The translations under genes were made by a program, and so were the position numbers. Source: Amycolatopsis sp. NBRC 101858 (GTDB lineage: Bacteria; Actinomycetota; Actinomycetes; Mycobacteriales; Pseudonocardiaceae). Taken from it: DNA of 64,000 bases. The first letter of the stretch is position 1. Every line of letters begins with the position of its first letter. The stretch spans positions 992,001 through 1,056,000 of the forward strand of contig NZ_BSTD01000002.1 in NCBI RefSeq assembly GCF_030269325.1, written 5' to 3'. The notes beneath the pieces were generated by a model. It searched no databases. It was not told the DNA's origin and saw nothing but the letters and a program-made list of their open reading frames with translations. Positions 33,654 to 42,457 of the stretch are shown here, in pieces.

Positions 33654-33698
33654 GCTAACATCGATATTAACCACGTTAGCACCATCGCTAGCAAGCAT
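33654..33698. promoter_or_regulatory. TetR operators in the divergent NmrA/TetR promoter
   Basis: GCTAAC (33654-33659) is inverted as GTTAGC (33675-33680). A second block with GCTAGC (33687-33692) precedes AAGCATGCGTTATC. The 80-bp gap is AT-rich for this genome and carries promoters for both genes. Confidence 0.5.
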
Positions 33699-33715
33699 GC
33701 GTTATCATCGGAACC

Positions 33716-34351
33716 ATGGTGAAGAGCCGGAGCGAGACGCGGGCGCACATCCTCGAGACCGCCGCGCGGCTCCTCGACGACGAAGGCGCGGCCGCGCTCA
33801 CGATCCGCGCGGTCGCCCAGGCCGCGGGCCTGCAGGCGCCGGCGCTCTACCGGTTCTTCGAGGACAAGGACGCGCTGCTCGACGCCGTCGCCGAGCACGT
33901 CTTCACGACCTACGTCACCGGGAAGGCGGCCGCGCGGGACGGCGATCCGGTCGCGGACCTGCGCACCGGCTGGGACGCGCACATCGGTTTCGGCTTGGCC
34001 AACGCGGCACTGTTCGGCCTGCTCGTGACGCCGGGCCGGACGTCCCCGGCGGCCGAGGCGGGGCTGGCGGTCCTGCGTGCCCGGGTGCACCGCATCGCGG
34101 AGGCCGGCCGGCTGCGCGTCCCCGAACGCCTGGCGGTCGAGCTGATCCACGCCGCCGGCACCGGCGCCGTGCTCACGCTGCTGGCCCGGCGCCCGGAGGA
34201 CCGCGATCCGGAGCTTGCCGAGGCGATGTTCGAGGCCGTGCTGGGCCGGATCCTCACCGACGCGCCGGCTCCGCCCGAGGCCGCTGCGGACCTGTCGAAG
34301 CTCACCGGCGCCGAGCGCGCGCTGCTCGCGGAGTGGCTCGGCCGCGACTGA
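33716..34351 (+). CDS. TetR-family transcriptional regulator
   Basis: A 211-residue TetR repressor. The DNA-binding domain is ETRAHILETAARLLDDEG to LQAPALYRFFEDKDALLDAV (residues about 6-55). The C-terminal domain resembles TetR_C-type ligand pockets. It is divergent from the NmrA-like reductase and probably represses it and itself via the repeats at 33654-33698. The start is ATG 33716. It ends 24 bases from the convergent sigma-factor gene. Confidence 0.9.
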   Translation: MVKSRSETRAHILETAARLLDDEGAAALTIRAVAQAAGLQAPALYRFFEDKDALLDAVAEHVFTTYVTGKAAARDGDPVADLRTGWDAHIGFGLANAALFGLLVTPGRTSPAAEAGLAVLRARVHRIAEAGRLRVPERLAVELIHAAGTGAVLTLLARRPEDRDPELAEAMFEAVLGRILTDAPAPPEAAADLSKLTGAERALLAEWLGRD

Positions 34352-34375
34352 GCGGTTCGCGGAGGCGTAGCCGGG

Positions 34376-35656
34376 TCAGCCTGTGGGCTGCTTCGTCTTT
34401 TCCGCCTTCTTCGACTCTTTCGCGGCCTGCTTGGACTCTTTCGCCGCTTGCTTCGACTCCTTCGCGGCCTGCTTCGAGGCTTGCCTCGACGCTTTCGCCG
34501 CTTGGTTGTCGTTCACGGCCGTCCCGGTGTCGTCCGCGGCCGCGGACTCTTCCGCGGCGGCGGACTCGGACTCGCCGGGGGCACCGGCCGGGACGGACGT
34601 GAGCTGCGCGCCGGAGGTGGTGGACTGCTGGTCGCCGCCGGCCGGGACGTTTCCCGCGGGCCGCGTTTGCACCGGCTGCGTCGCGGAGCCGTCGGCGCCG
34701 GTCGCCGGGGGCGGCGGTGTCACGTCGGAGGTGCTCGCGCCGATGGTCACCGTCGTGACCAGCGCCGCGCTCGCGACGGCCACCTTCGCCGCGGTGGCCC
34801 ACGAAAGCACGGAAGCCCCGGTGCTCGCGGCCGCCCCGGACGAGGCGAGGGATCCGGTGGTGGTCAGCCAGTGCGTCACGACCGGGATGCCCAGGATGAG
34901 CGGCGCGACCGCGGCGGGCAGTTCCTCGTTGAGCTCCCGGAGGCCGACGGCCAGCTTCCGGCAGTCGGGGCAGCGGTCCAGGTGCGTCGTGATCCGGTGC
35001 GCCTTGTTGTCGCCGACGCCGTCGCGCACCCAGCGCGCCAGCTGGCCGGAGACGACCCGGCAGTTGCGCCGCCGGGCCTCCGGGACGTGCTGGTCGAGGT
35101 ACGCCTGCCGCAGCCCTTCCCGCGCGCGGTAGGCCAGCGCGGCCACACCGTTCGGCGTCATCCCGAAGTCCTCGGCGATCCGGGCCGGCGAATCGCCCTC
35201 GATCTCGGTCCGCCACAGCACCGCCCGCCACCGCTCGGGCAGGCTCGCGAACGCGCCCGCGGCGACGGTGCCGTGCAGCCGGTTGTCCACCGGCTCGTCG
35301 CTGCCTTCGCTCGGCAGGATGTCCGGCACCTCGGCGACCAGCGAGACCGCCGCGTCGCGCCGGCGCCAGCTGATCATCGTGTTCCGGATGGTCGTCAGCA
35401 GATAAGGCCGGAATTCCTCGTCCGGACCTTCGCCCGAGCGCAGAATCCGTAGTACGCGAGTGAAGCCTTCGGCGATGAGGTCGTCCCGCTCCGCCGCGTC
35501 CGCCGCGATCGCGGCCGCCACCCGGCGGGCCGCGACCAGGTGCCGGTCGTAGAGCTGGCTGTACGCGGCGACATCCCCGCCGCGCACCGCCTGGATCAAG
35601 ACCGCGTCGCTCGGGACGTCCGTCGTCCCGGCCACCGCCGGTGCCACCTCGGTCAC
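34376..35656 (-). CDS. ECF sigma factor fused to anti-sigma zinc finger, membrane helix and Lys-rich repeat tail
   Basis: A 426-residue protein. Sigma region 2 is near residues 20-100 (YSQLYDRHL, DDLIAEGFTRVLR, FRPYLLTTIRNTM) and region 4 near 130-185 (LPERWRAVLWRTEIEG, MTPNGVAALAYRAREGLRQ). Then comes a zf-HC2 anti-sigma motif with His225, Cys229 and Cys232, a hydrophobic segment near 288-306, a Pro/Thr-rich stretch and a KQAAKES heptad tail. Three 21-bp DNA repeats (34413-34475) encode that tail. Sigma and anti-sigma are thus in one membrane-anchored chain. GTG 35656 with GGGGGAGG was chosen; ATG 35695 would add 13 residues. Confidence 0.85.
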   Translation of the reverse strand: MTEVAPAVAGTTDVPSDAVLIQAVRGGDVAAYSQLYDRHLVAARRVAAAIAADAAERDDLIAEGFTRVLRILRSGEGPDEEFRPYLLTTIRNTMISWRRRDAAVSLVAEVPDILPSEGSDEPVDNRLHGTVAAGAFASLPERWRAVLWRTEIEGDSPARIAEDFGMTPNGVAALAYRAREGLRQAYLDQHVPEARRRNCRVVSGQLARWVRDGVGDNKAHRITTHLDRCPDCRKLAVGLRELNEELPAAVAPLILGIPVVTHWLTTTGSLASSGAAASTGASVLSWATAAKVAVASAALVTTVTIGASTSDVTPPPPATGADGSATQPVQTRPAGNVPAGGDQQSTTSGAQLTSVPAGAPGESESAAAEESAAADDTGTAVNDNQAAKASRQASKQAAKESKQAAKESKQAAKESKKAEKTKQPTG

Positions 35657-35972
35657 CCGCACCTCCCCCTTGTGCCCGTGCGCTTGCACGTGCATAACGT
35701 CCCGCGATAGTCGTCCAACGAGAGGCCGGGCGCAAGGTTTCGGCGCGGAAAGCCCATTTTCTTCCGCGGTGAGTGTCCCGGACCCGTGTGTTGTCAGGTG
35801 ACCGAGCACTCCGGCCCGGTTTCGTCCCGTCGCCGCCGTGGCGTGGCCGGGCGGGTCGCGACGAAGGGCGGTGGCCGCCACGCCCGTGTCCGATGTGGAC
35901 GGTCGGCTTTTCCCGGTCCGGCGAACGGTTCCCGGGTATGCGAACGCTGTTCAACCCCGGTAGGACGGCCCT
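35657..35972. other. 316-bp intergenic stretch upstream of the sigma-factor fusion
   Basis: No gene, RNA or repeat was recognised here. It should contain the promoter of the sigma-factor gene and ends at the terminator of the DUF4394 gene. Confidence 0.5.
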
Positions 35973-36011
35973 GGCCGCGAGCCCACCCCCGGGGAAGGTG
36001 GGCTCGCGGCC
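35973..36011. terminator. Strong hairpin terminator of the DUF4394 gene
   Basis: A perfect 15-bp stem, GGCCGCGAGCCCACC with its complement at 35997-36011, and a 9-base loop. It lies six bases beyond the stop of the minus-strand gene at 36018. Confidence 0.75.
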
Positions 36012-36017
36012 GGGGTT

Positions 36018-36881
36018 TCAGTCGGTGTCGAGGGAGACGGCGAGGTCCGTGACGGCCAGCGGGAGCTGCCCCACCGCGCTCGTCGCGCCGGTCAGCAGGT
36101 TCACGCTGTACAACGTCGCCGAACCGCCGGCCGGGACGATCGTCGCGAACGCCGTCGCCGAGACCGTCTTGCCGTTGACCAGGTCGCTGTAGATGTCGAG
36201 ACCCGCGTTCGGGGTCGCGTCCACGCCGAGCGCCCCGGTCGGGGCCAGCGTGCCGTTGTTGGCCGGCGACTGGATGACCAGCTGGTCCGTCGTCGTGTTG
36301 ACGCCGAACAGCGTCGTCGCGGTGTCCGGGTTCAGGTCGTTGTTCGTATAGGCCGACGCCGTGACGCCGCGGGCCGGGCCGGTCAGCGGCGGGGTGGTGA
36401 GGGTGGTGTCCTCGGTCGTCGTGCCGTCGTTGAGGTTGTGCCGCAGGTTCTGGCCGTTGTCGCTGACCACCCGCAGCCGGTCGGCGGCCGGGTTGAAGTC
36501 GACGCCGAAGTTGGTGCCGTACAGGGGGACGGTGAGCTGCGAGACCTTCTTGACGACGACGTCGGCCGTCACCGGTGGCGTGGTGATGGTGTAGATGCCG
36601 CCGAAGTTGCCGACGCCGTACAGCGTGTTGTTCTGCACGCGGATGTCGATCCCGATCAGCGACGTGTCACCGCTGAGCCCGGTGACCACCCGGACCCAGT
36701 TGAGCACCTGCGGGCGGTCGGTGGTGAACATGGCCATCAGCGTGCCGTCGGCGGTGATGCCGAACGTCTGCAGCCCCGCGGCCTGCGCCACGCTGTCGCC
36801 CGCCGTGGCGACCGAGACGCCGGTCGCGGCCGACAGGACCGCGGCCGCGGCGGCGATCCCTCTCTTGAGCCGTGCCTTCAT
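36018..36881 (-). CDS. Secreted DUF4394-domain protein
   Basis: A 287-residue exported protein. After an N-terminal signal (RGIAAAAAVLSAATGVSVATAG), the mature part has beta-propeller-like repeats in the DUF4394 pattern: TFGITADGTLMAMFTTDRP, SLIGIDIRVQNNTLYGVGN, YGTNFGVDFNPAADRLRVVSD and GQNLRHNLNDGTT. No enzyme motif is visible and the role of this family is unknown. It has a good Shine-Dalgarno (AGGAGGGG) and its own terminator, so it is monocistronic. Confidence 0.85.
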   Translation of the reverse strand: MKARLKRGIAAAAAVLSAATGVSVATAGDSVAQAAGLQTFGITADGTLMAMFTTDRPQVLNWVRVVTGLSGDTSLIGIDIRVQNNTLYGVGNFGGIYTITTPPVTADVVVKKVSQLTVPLYGTNFGVDFNPAADRLRVVSDNGQNLRHNLNDGTTTEDTTLTTPPLTGPARGVTASAYTNNDLNPDTATTLFGVNTTTDQLVIQSPANNGTLAPTGALGVDATPNAGLDIYSDLVNGKTVSATAFATIVPAGGSATLYSVNLLTGATSAVGQLPLAVTDLAVSLDTD

Positions 36882-37038
36882 GGGTGCTTCCCCTCCTGGA
36901 GCTTCCGTGGGCGAACCGAAGCTATTCGGGCGAACTGGACAGCCGTTGGACGTCGGCTGGACTGGGCGGAACGGCGTCTTGCGGGCGTCCTCCCGAGCCA
37001 GAACAGTGGGACCACAGCCGGAAAACAGGGGGTACGAG

Positions 37039-37458
37039 ATGACCATCGGACGCAGACTGGGAGCGCTCACGGCCGCCACCGCGGGACTGCTCGCCGCCCT
37101 TCCGCTCGCCACGGCCGGCGCCGCGGAAAAGACCTGCTGGAGCATCGAACCGATCGAACTCGCCCTCGAAGACGTCTGGAGCTACACGTACCAGGTGTCG
37201 TGGTGCGCGGAGGGAACGGAAATCGTCTCGGTGGACCCGGTGATCACGCACCAGGTGATCGCCCCGGTCTGCAGCTGGGTGGGCAGCGTCGAGGAGTCGG
37301 TGACCAAGTCCCCGGACGGCCGCGCCCGCACGGCGTTCAACCTGAGCGAGTTCTTCTGCCCGGGCGACATCGGGGCGAAGGGCGTGACCCCGTGGGCGAT
37401 CGTCACCCTCCACCCGGACGGCACCTACACCGTGGACGCCACCGGAATCCACCCGTAG
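37039..37458 (+). CDS. Small secreted protein with four cysteines
   Basis: A 139-residue protein with a signal peptide ending near TAGAAE (about residue 30). The mature part contains four cysteines (KTCW, SWCAE, APVCSW, FFCPG), which suggests two disulfides and a compact extracellular beta domain. I do not recognise the family. ATG 37039 follows a GGGGG run. It is divergent from the DUF4394 gene and closed by a strong hairpin shared with the convergent AfsR-type gene. Confidence 0.7.
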   Translation: MTIGRRLGALTAATAGLLAALPLATAGAAEKTCWSIEPIELALEDVWSYTYQVSWCAEGTEIVSVDPVITHQVIAPVCSWVGSVEESVTKSPDGRARTAFNLSEFFCPGDIGAKGVTPWAIVTLHPDGTYTVDATGIHP

Positions 37459-37470
37459 CGGCGTACCCGG

Positions 37471-37514
37471 CCGGACGACACGGCATCCGGTGTCCCGCAA
37501 GCCGTGTCGTCCGG
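37471..37514. terminator. Bidirectional terminator between convergent genes
   Basis: A perfect 14-bp stem: CCGGACGACACGGC (37471-37484) with its complement at 37501-37514, and outer GTACCC/GGGGTAC flanks that can extend it. It lies 12 bases from both the secreted-protein stop and the regulator stop, so it serves both strands. Confidence 0.75.
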
Positions 37515-37525
37515 CGGGGTACGGG

Positions 37526-40500
37526 TCATGCGCCGCACCGGTCCAGCACCGCGCGCGCTTCCGCGGTTCCGTGGCCCGTCTCGCGGTGGACCGCCAAAGC
37601 GCGGCGCGCGTGGTCCGCGGCAGCCGTGCGATCGCCTTGGGACAGCAGGATGGCGGCCAGTGCCGTCAAAGCCTGGCCCCGCAGGGCCCGGTAGCCCGCC
37701 CGCTCGGCCAGCGCGAGCGCTTGGCGGGCCGGGGCCGGGTCGGCGGCCGCCGCGGCCAGGCCGATCAGGGCGTCGGCCTCCGGGTAGCGGTCGCCGGTTT
37801 CGCGGATCAGGTCGAGGGCCTGGCGATACCGGCGGATCGCGTCCGCCCGGTCGCCGGTGCGGTGCAGGACGGCCCCGAGGGCGGCCAGCGCCTCCGCCTC
37901 GGTCCGCGGGTCGCCGGCTTCGCGGGCCAGGGCCAGGCCCGCGCGGGCACCCTCGACCGCTTCGTCACGACGGCCCAGGTCCCCGTGCGCCACGGCCAGC
38001 CGGCTGCGCGTTTCGGCTTCGCCGCCGCGGTTTCCCGCCTCGCGCTGCAGCCGCAGCGACCGGCCGAGCAGCTCGGCCGCCTCGGCCGGCTGCCCGCGGG
38101 CCCGTTGCGTCTGCCCGAGGTTGGCGAGGTTGATCGCTTCGCCGTAGCGGGAGCCGATCCGGCGGAACCGGCGCAGCGCCTGGGCGTAGTGGTCGGCCGC
38201 CTCCGCCAGCCGGCCCATCTCCCAGTGCACGAGCCCCAGGTTGGCGAACGCGACGGCCTCCCCCGCGACCTGGCCGATCCGGCGGCTCAGCGCGAGCCCG
38301 CGCTCGAACCGGGACGCGGCCTCGGCGAGCCGCCCGGACTGCCAGTAGACGCACCCGAGGTTGCCGAGCACCGCGGCCTGCGCCTCGGCCCAGCCCGCCC
38401 GCCGGGCCAGCAGCAGCGCGGCGGTGTAGTGCCGCACGGCCGGCCGGTAGCGGCCCTGGCGGAACTGCAGGTCGGCGAGGCTGAGCCGGGAGACGGCCCG
38501 CGCCCGCGCGTCCCCGTCCGCTTCGGCGGCGGCCAGCCCGGCTTCCGCGGCGGCCGCCCAGTCGACCCGGCGCATGCACATCCAGAAGTAGCCCCGGAGC
38601 GCGTCCGCGAGCAGCCAGGCCATCGGCCGAGGCCCGGCGTCTGCGGCATGCCGGACGGCCGCGACGAGGTTGCCGCGTTCGGCGTCCAGCCAGGTGGACG
38701 CCTCGGCGAGCCCGGCGAACCGGCTTCCCGCCTCGGGGACGGGCAGCCGCAGCATGTGCGGGTAGAGCAGGCGGGCCGCACCGTCCACCGCACCCAGGTA
38801 CCAGTCGTACAGCCGGCCCAGCGCGCCGTCGCGGTCGGGCTCGGCCTGCTCCGCGGCGTACCGGCGGAGGAGGTCGTGGAAGCGGTAGCGGCTCGGGAGG
38901 TGCTGCTCGACGAGGTGCGCACCGGCGAGCTTTTCCAGCAGCACGCCCGCCTGCGCCGGCTCGATGCCGGCGAGCGCGGCGACGGCGTCGGTGCCCGCGT
39001 CGGTGCCGGGGACCAGGCTCAGCAACCGGAACACCCGCTGCGCGTCGGCGGGCAGCGCGGCGTGCGACAGGGCGAACGCGGTCCGCACGGCCGTCTGCTC
39101 GTCGCCCTGCACCGCGAGCGCGGCCAGGAGATTGCCCTCCCGCAGCTCCGCGACGTAGTCCTCGATGCCGTGGCCGGGCCGGTCGGCCAGGTTGGCCGCG
39201 GCGATCCGCAGCGCGAGCGGGAGGTGGACGCACAGCTTCGCGAACTCGACGGCCGCTTCCGGCTCCTCGCGCACCCGCTCGGGCCCGAGGACACCGCCCA
39301 GCAGCTCGACGGCGTCTTCGGGGTTCAGCACGTCGAGCGTGAGCCGGCGCGCACCGTGCACGGCGACCAGGCCCGTCATCCGGTCGCGGCCGGTCACCAC
39401 CACCAGGCACCCGGGCCCGGCCGGCAGCAGTGGCCGGACGTGCTCCGGGCCGGCGGCGTTGTCCAGCAGCACCAGGATCTTCCGGTCGGTCGTCAGGGTC
39501 CGGTACAGGGCCGCGGCGGTTTCCGCGTCGGCGGGCACGCGTTCGGGCGGGATGCCCAGCGCGGCGAGGAACTGGGCGAGGATTTCGACCGGCGGCGCGG
39601 GGGCACCGGGCGCGTGCCCGCGCAGGTTCGCGTAGAGCTGCCCGTCGGGGAACCGGTCGCGCACGCGGTGGGCCCACCGCACGGCCAGCGCCGTCTTGCC
39701 CACGCCCGCGGTGCCGGAGATCGCGGCGATCGCCCCGCCCGCCGCCGCCACCTTGTCCAAAAAGGACAGCTCCGCGGTGCGGCCGGTGAACCCGCCGGGC
39801 TCGGCGGGCAGCTGCTTCGGGATCCGCTGCGCGGCCCTGCCTTCGACCGGGTCCGCGGCCGGGACCCCGTCGTCGTGCAGCAGCGCGGCGTGGGCGGCCA
39901 GCAGCTCCGGCCCCGGGTCGATGCCGAGCTCTTCGACGAGCCGGCCCCGCGTCCGCCGGTAGAGCCGGAACGCCTCGCCCCGCTGGCCGAGGGCGTGGTG
40001 GGCGCGGATCAGCAGGGCCTGCGCGGATTCGTCGAGGGGCTGCTCGGCGGCGGCCTCGGCGATCCGGGGCAGGACCTCGGCGGCCGCACCGGCGGCGATC
40101 ATCGCGTCGGCGTAGCGGGAAAACGCTTCCCGGTGCTCCGCGACGAGGGACACGACCTTCGGGTGCGAGGCCAGCGAAGGGACATCGGCCAAGGGCCGCC
40201 CCCGCCACAGCCGCAGCGCTTCGCCGAGTGAAGCCGCGACGCGGGCGATGTCGGCTTCGTGGTGGGCGTCGTTCGCCTCGGCGATGAGCCCGCGGAACCG
40301 CCACAGGTCGACGTCGACGGCGTCCCGCCGCACCGCGTACCCGCCGCCGATGTGCGGCAGCACCCCGCTGCCGGAGTGCGGCGCCCGATCGGGTTCGAGC
40401 AGCCGGCGCAGGTGCTTCACGTGCGTCTGGACGACGTTCACCGCGCTCGGCGGCGGCCGGTCGCCCCAGAGCGTGTCCACCAGTTCGCGCCGGGCGACGG

Positions 40501-40630
40501 CGTCGCCGCCGGCGAGCGCGAGCAACCCGAGCACCGCGCGGCGGCCGGGCGGTCCGAGCTCGAGCTCCACGCCGTCGCGCCACGCCCGCACCGAACCCAG
40601 CACCTGGATGCGCACCGACCTCGTCGCCAC
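37526..40630 (-). CDS. AfsR/SARP-family regulator with NB-ARC and TPR domains
   Basis: A 1034-residue regulator. Residues about 1-100 form the SARP OmpR-like winged helix (VLGSVRAWRDGVELELGP, HVKHLRRLLEP, GGGYAVRRDAVDVDL). About 105-255 is the bacterial transcriptional activation domain. An NB-ARC ATPase follows with the P-loop ISGTAGVGKTALAV (about residue 300) and LVVVTGRDRM. The last 380 residues hold at least eight TPR-like repeats (ANLGLVHWEMGRLAEAADHY and similar). Such proteins activate antibiotic or developmental genes, using nucleotide binding as a switch. The start is GTG 40630. No biosynthetic cluster is adjacent, so its targets are not in the window. Confidence 0.9.
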   Translation of the reverse strand: MATRSVRIQVLGSVRAWRDGVELELGPPGRRAVLGLLALAGGDAVARRELVDTLWGDRPPPSAVNVVQTHVKHLRRLLEPDRAPHSGSGVLPHIGGGYAVRRDAVDVDLWRFRGLIAEANDAHHEADIARVAASLGEALRLWRGRPLADVPSLASHPKVVSLVAEHREAFSRYADAMIAAGAAAEVLPRIAEAAAEQPLDESAQALLIRAHHALGQRGEAFRLYRRTRGRLVEELGIDPGPELLAAHAALLHDDGVPAADPVEGRAAQRIPKQLPAEPGGFTGRTAELSFLDKVAAAGGAIAAISGTAGVGKTALAVRWAHRVRDRFPDGQLYANLRGHAPGAPAPPVEILAQFLAALGIPPERVPADAETAAALYRTLTTDRKILVLLDNAAGPEHVRPLLPAGPGCLVVVTGRDRMTGLVAVHGARRLTLDVLNPEDAVELLGGVLGPERVREEPEAAVEFAKLCVHLPLALRIAAANLADRPGHGIEDYVAELREGNLLAALAVQGDEQTAVRTAFALSHAALPADAQRVFRLLSLVPGTDAGTDAVAALAGIEPAQAGVLLEKLAGAHLVEQHLPSRYRFHDLLRRYAAEQAEPDRDGALGRLYDWYLGAVDGAARLLYPHMLRLPVPEAGSRFAGLAEASTWLDAERGNLVAAVRHAADAGPRPMAWLLADALRGYFWMCMRRVDWAAAAEAGLAAAEADGDARARAVSRLSLADLQFRQGRYRPAVRHYTAALLLARRAGWAEAQAAVLGNLGCVYWQSGRLAEAASRFERGLALSRRIGQVAGEAVAFANLGLVHWEMGRLAEAADHYAQALRRFRRIGSRYGEAINLANLGQTQRARGQPAEAAELLGRSLRLQREAGNRGGEAETRSRLAVAHGDLGRRDEAVEGARAGLALAREAGDPRTEAEALAALGAVLHRTGDRADAIRRYRQALDLIRETGDRYPEADALIGLAAAAADPAPARQALALAERAGYRALRGQALTALAAILLSQGDRTAAADHARRALAVHRETGHGTAEARAVLDRCGA

Positions 40631-40818
40631 GTGTCCCCTGCCATCGGCTGCCGATCACCGAACGTAGCGGCCCCGGCGGCGGGGACACAAGGAAGTGGCT
40701 CCGCTCAGCCCAGCGGCGCCCGTCGGGCGGGCTAAGGGGCGGATTCCGGCGATGAAACCTGTTCCACCGAAACGCGAGCCGGACACCCCTTGCCCCGTGC
40801 GGGTATAGTGCCGAAAAC

Positions 40819-40832
40819 AGTAACGTGTTCTA
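40819..40832. promoter_or_regulatory. KstR-like box upstream of the acyl-CoA ligase
   Basis: AGTAACGTGTTCTA matches the KstR operator pattern TnnAACnnGTTnnA at all defined positions except the first. It sits 26-39 bases before the ligase ATG, in the only AT-richer part of this promoter. Confidence 0.4.
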
Positions 40833-40857
40833 GTCTGACGCCGTGGAAGGGACCGGG

Positions 40858-42453
40858 ATGGACGAGCAGGCGATGCGGTATCCGAACCACCTCGGGCATC
40901 TGGTCGTCGCCGCCCTGAAGCGCCACCGGGACGCACCGGTGATGGTGCTGGGCGAGACCACGATGACCGGGGGCGGGACCGCCGAGCAGGTCAGCCAGTA
41001 CGCCCAGGCCTTCGAGGAGCTCGGGGCCGGCACGGGCGCGGCGGTGGCACTGCTGTCGCTGAACCGCCCCGAGGTCCTGCTGATCATCGCGGCCGGCCAG
41101 CTGCAGGGGTCGCGGCGCTCGGCGCTGCACCCGCTGGGCTCGCTCGACGACCACGCCTACATCCTCGGCGACGCCGGCATCACCACGCTGATCATCGACC
41201 CGGTTCCGGCGTTCGTCGACCGCGCGCTCGGCCTGCTCGAGAAGGTGCCGGGCCTCACCCAGGTGCTCACCATCGGGCCGGTGCCCGAGAAACTGGCCCA
41301 CGTCGGCACGGACCTGACCGCGACCGCCGCGAAGTTCGAGCCGGGCCCGCTGAAGCCGGCCGTCCTCCCGCCGGACCAGGTCGTCTCGATCACCTACACC
41401 GGCGGGACGACCGGCAAGCCCAAGGGCGTCATGGGCACCGCGCAGGCGATGGCGACGATGACGCAGATCCAGCTCGCCGAGTGGGAGTGGCCCGAGGCGC
41501 CGAAGTTCCTCATCTGCACGCCGCTTTCCCACGCCGGCGCGGCGTTCTTCGCCCCGACGCTGCTGAAGGGCGGCTCCCTGGTCGTCGTGCCGAAGTTCGA
41601 CCCCGCCGACGTCCTGCGGATCATCGAGGAGGAGCGGATCACGGCCACCATGCTGGTGCCGACCATGCTCTACGCCCTGATGGACCACCCCGACTCGCGC
41701 ACGCGCGACCTGTCGTCGCTGCAGACGGTCTACTACGGCGCCGCGTCGATCAACCCGGTGCGCCTGAAGGAGGCGATCGACCGGTTCGGGCCGATCTTCG
41801 CGCAGTACTACGGCCAGTCCGAGGCCCCGATGGCGATCAGCTACCTCGCCAAGGGCGACCACGACGACGCGCGGCTGTCCTCGTGCGGCCGGCCCTCGGC
41901 GTTCCTGCGCACGGCGTTGCTCGACGCCGACGGCAACCCGGTCGCCCCCGGCGAACCCGGCGAGATCTGCGTGGCCGGCCCGCTGCTGGCGGCCGGCTAC
42001 TGGAACCTGCCGGAGGTGACGGCGGAGACGTTCCGCGACGGCTGGCTCCACACCGGCGACGTCGCCCGCGAGGACGAGGACGGCTTCTGGTTCATCGTCG
42101 ACCGCGTCAAGGACATGATCGTCACGGGCGGCTTCAACGTGTTCCCCCGCGAGGTCGAGGACGTGGTGGCCGAGCACCCGGCGATCGCCCAGGTGGGCGT
42201 GATCGGCACCCCGGACGAGAAATGGGGCGAAGCCGTGACGGCGGTGGTGGTCCTGCGCTCCGGCGCGGCCGCCGACGACGCCGCGATCGAGAAGCTGACG
42301 GGCGAGATCCAAGCGGAGGTGCGGGAACGGAAGGGCCCGGTGCACGTGCCGAAGCAGGTGATCGTCGCGGCGTCCTTGCCCATGACCGGTCTGGGCAAGC
42401 CGGACAAGAAGGCACTCCGGGCCCAGTACGAGCCCAAGAGCGCGAACGTGTAG
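40858..42453 (+). CDS. Fatty-acyl-CoA synthetase (AMP-binding, FadD-like)
   Basis: A 531-residue acyl-activating enzyme. Motif A3 is ITYTGGTTGKPKGVM (about residue 180), A5 is YYGQSEAP, A7 is GWLHTGDVA, A8 is DRVKDMIVTGGFNVFPREVE and A10 is PMTGLGKPDKKAL with the catalytic Lys. It adenylates a carboxylic acid and transfers it to CoA. The class resembles actinobacterial FadD enzymes used in lipid or steroid side-chain catabolism, which fits the KstR-like box in its promoter. ATG 40858 with GAAGGG six bases upstream is preferred to GTG 40843. It ends four bases from the convergent sigma-factor gene. Confidence 0.9.
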   Translation: MDEQAMRYPNHLGHLVVAALKRHRDAPVMVLGETTMTGGGTAEQVSQYAQAFEELGAGTGAAVALLSLNRPEVLLIIAAGQLQGSRRSALHPLGSLDDHAYILGDAGITTLIIDPVPAFVDRALGLLEKVPGLTQVLTIGPVPEKLAHVGTDLTATAAKFEPGPLKPAVLPPDQVVSITYTGGTTGKPKGVMGTAQAMATMTQIQLAEWEWPEAPKFLICTPLSHAGAAFFAPTLLKGGSLVVVPKFDPADVLRIIEEERITATMLVPTMLYALMDHPDSRTRDLSSLQTVYYGAASINPVRLKEAIDRFGPIFAQYYGQSEAPMAISYLAKGDHDDARLSSCGRPSAFLRTALLDADGNPVAPGEPGEICVAGPLLAAGYWNLPEVTAETFRDGWLHTGDVAREDEDGFWFIVDRVKDMIVTGGFNVFPREVEDVVAEHPAIAQVGVIGTPDEKWGEAVTAVVVLRSGAAADDAAIEKLTGEIQAEVRERKGPVHVPKQVIVAASLPMTGLGKPDKKALRAQYEPKSANV

Positions 42454-42457
42454 GGCG

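Noticed and set aside
34413..34475. A possible CRISPR-like or satellite repeat.
   Set aside because: The 21-bp units have no spacers and are in-frame codons for KQAAKES heptads of the sigma-factor fusion.
37526..40630. A biosynthetic gene cluster around the AfsR/SARP regulator.
   Set aside because: Neighbouring genes are a small secreted protein and an acyl-CoA ligase; no synthase, carrier protein or tailoring set is present.
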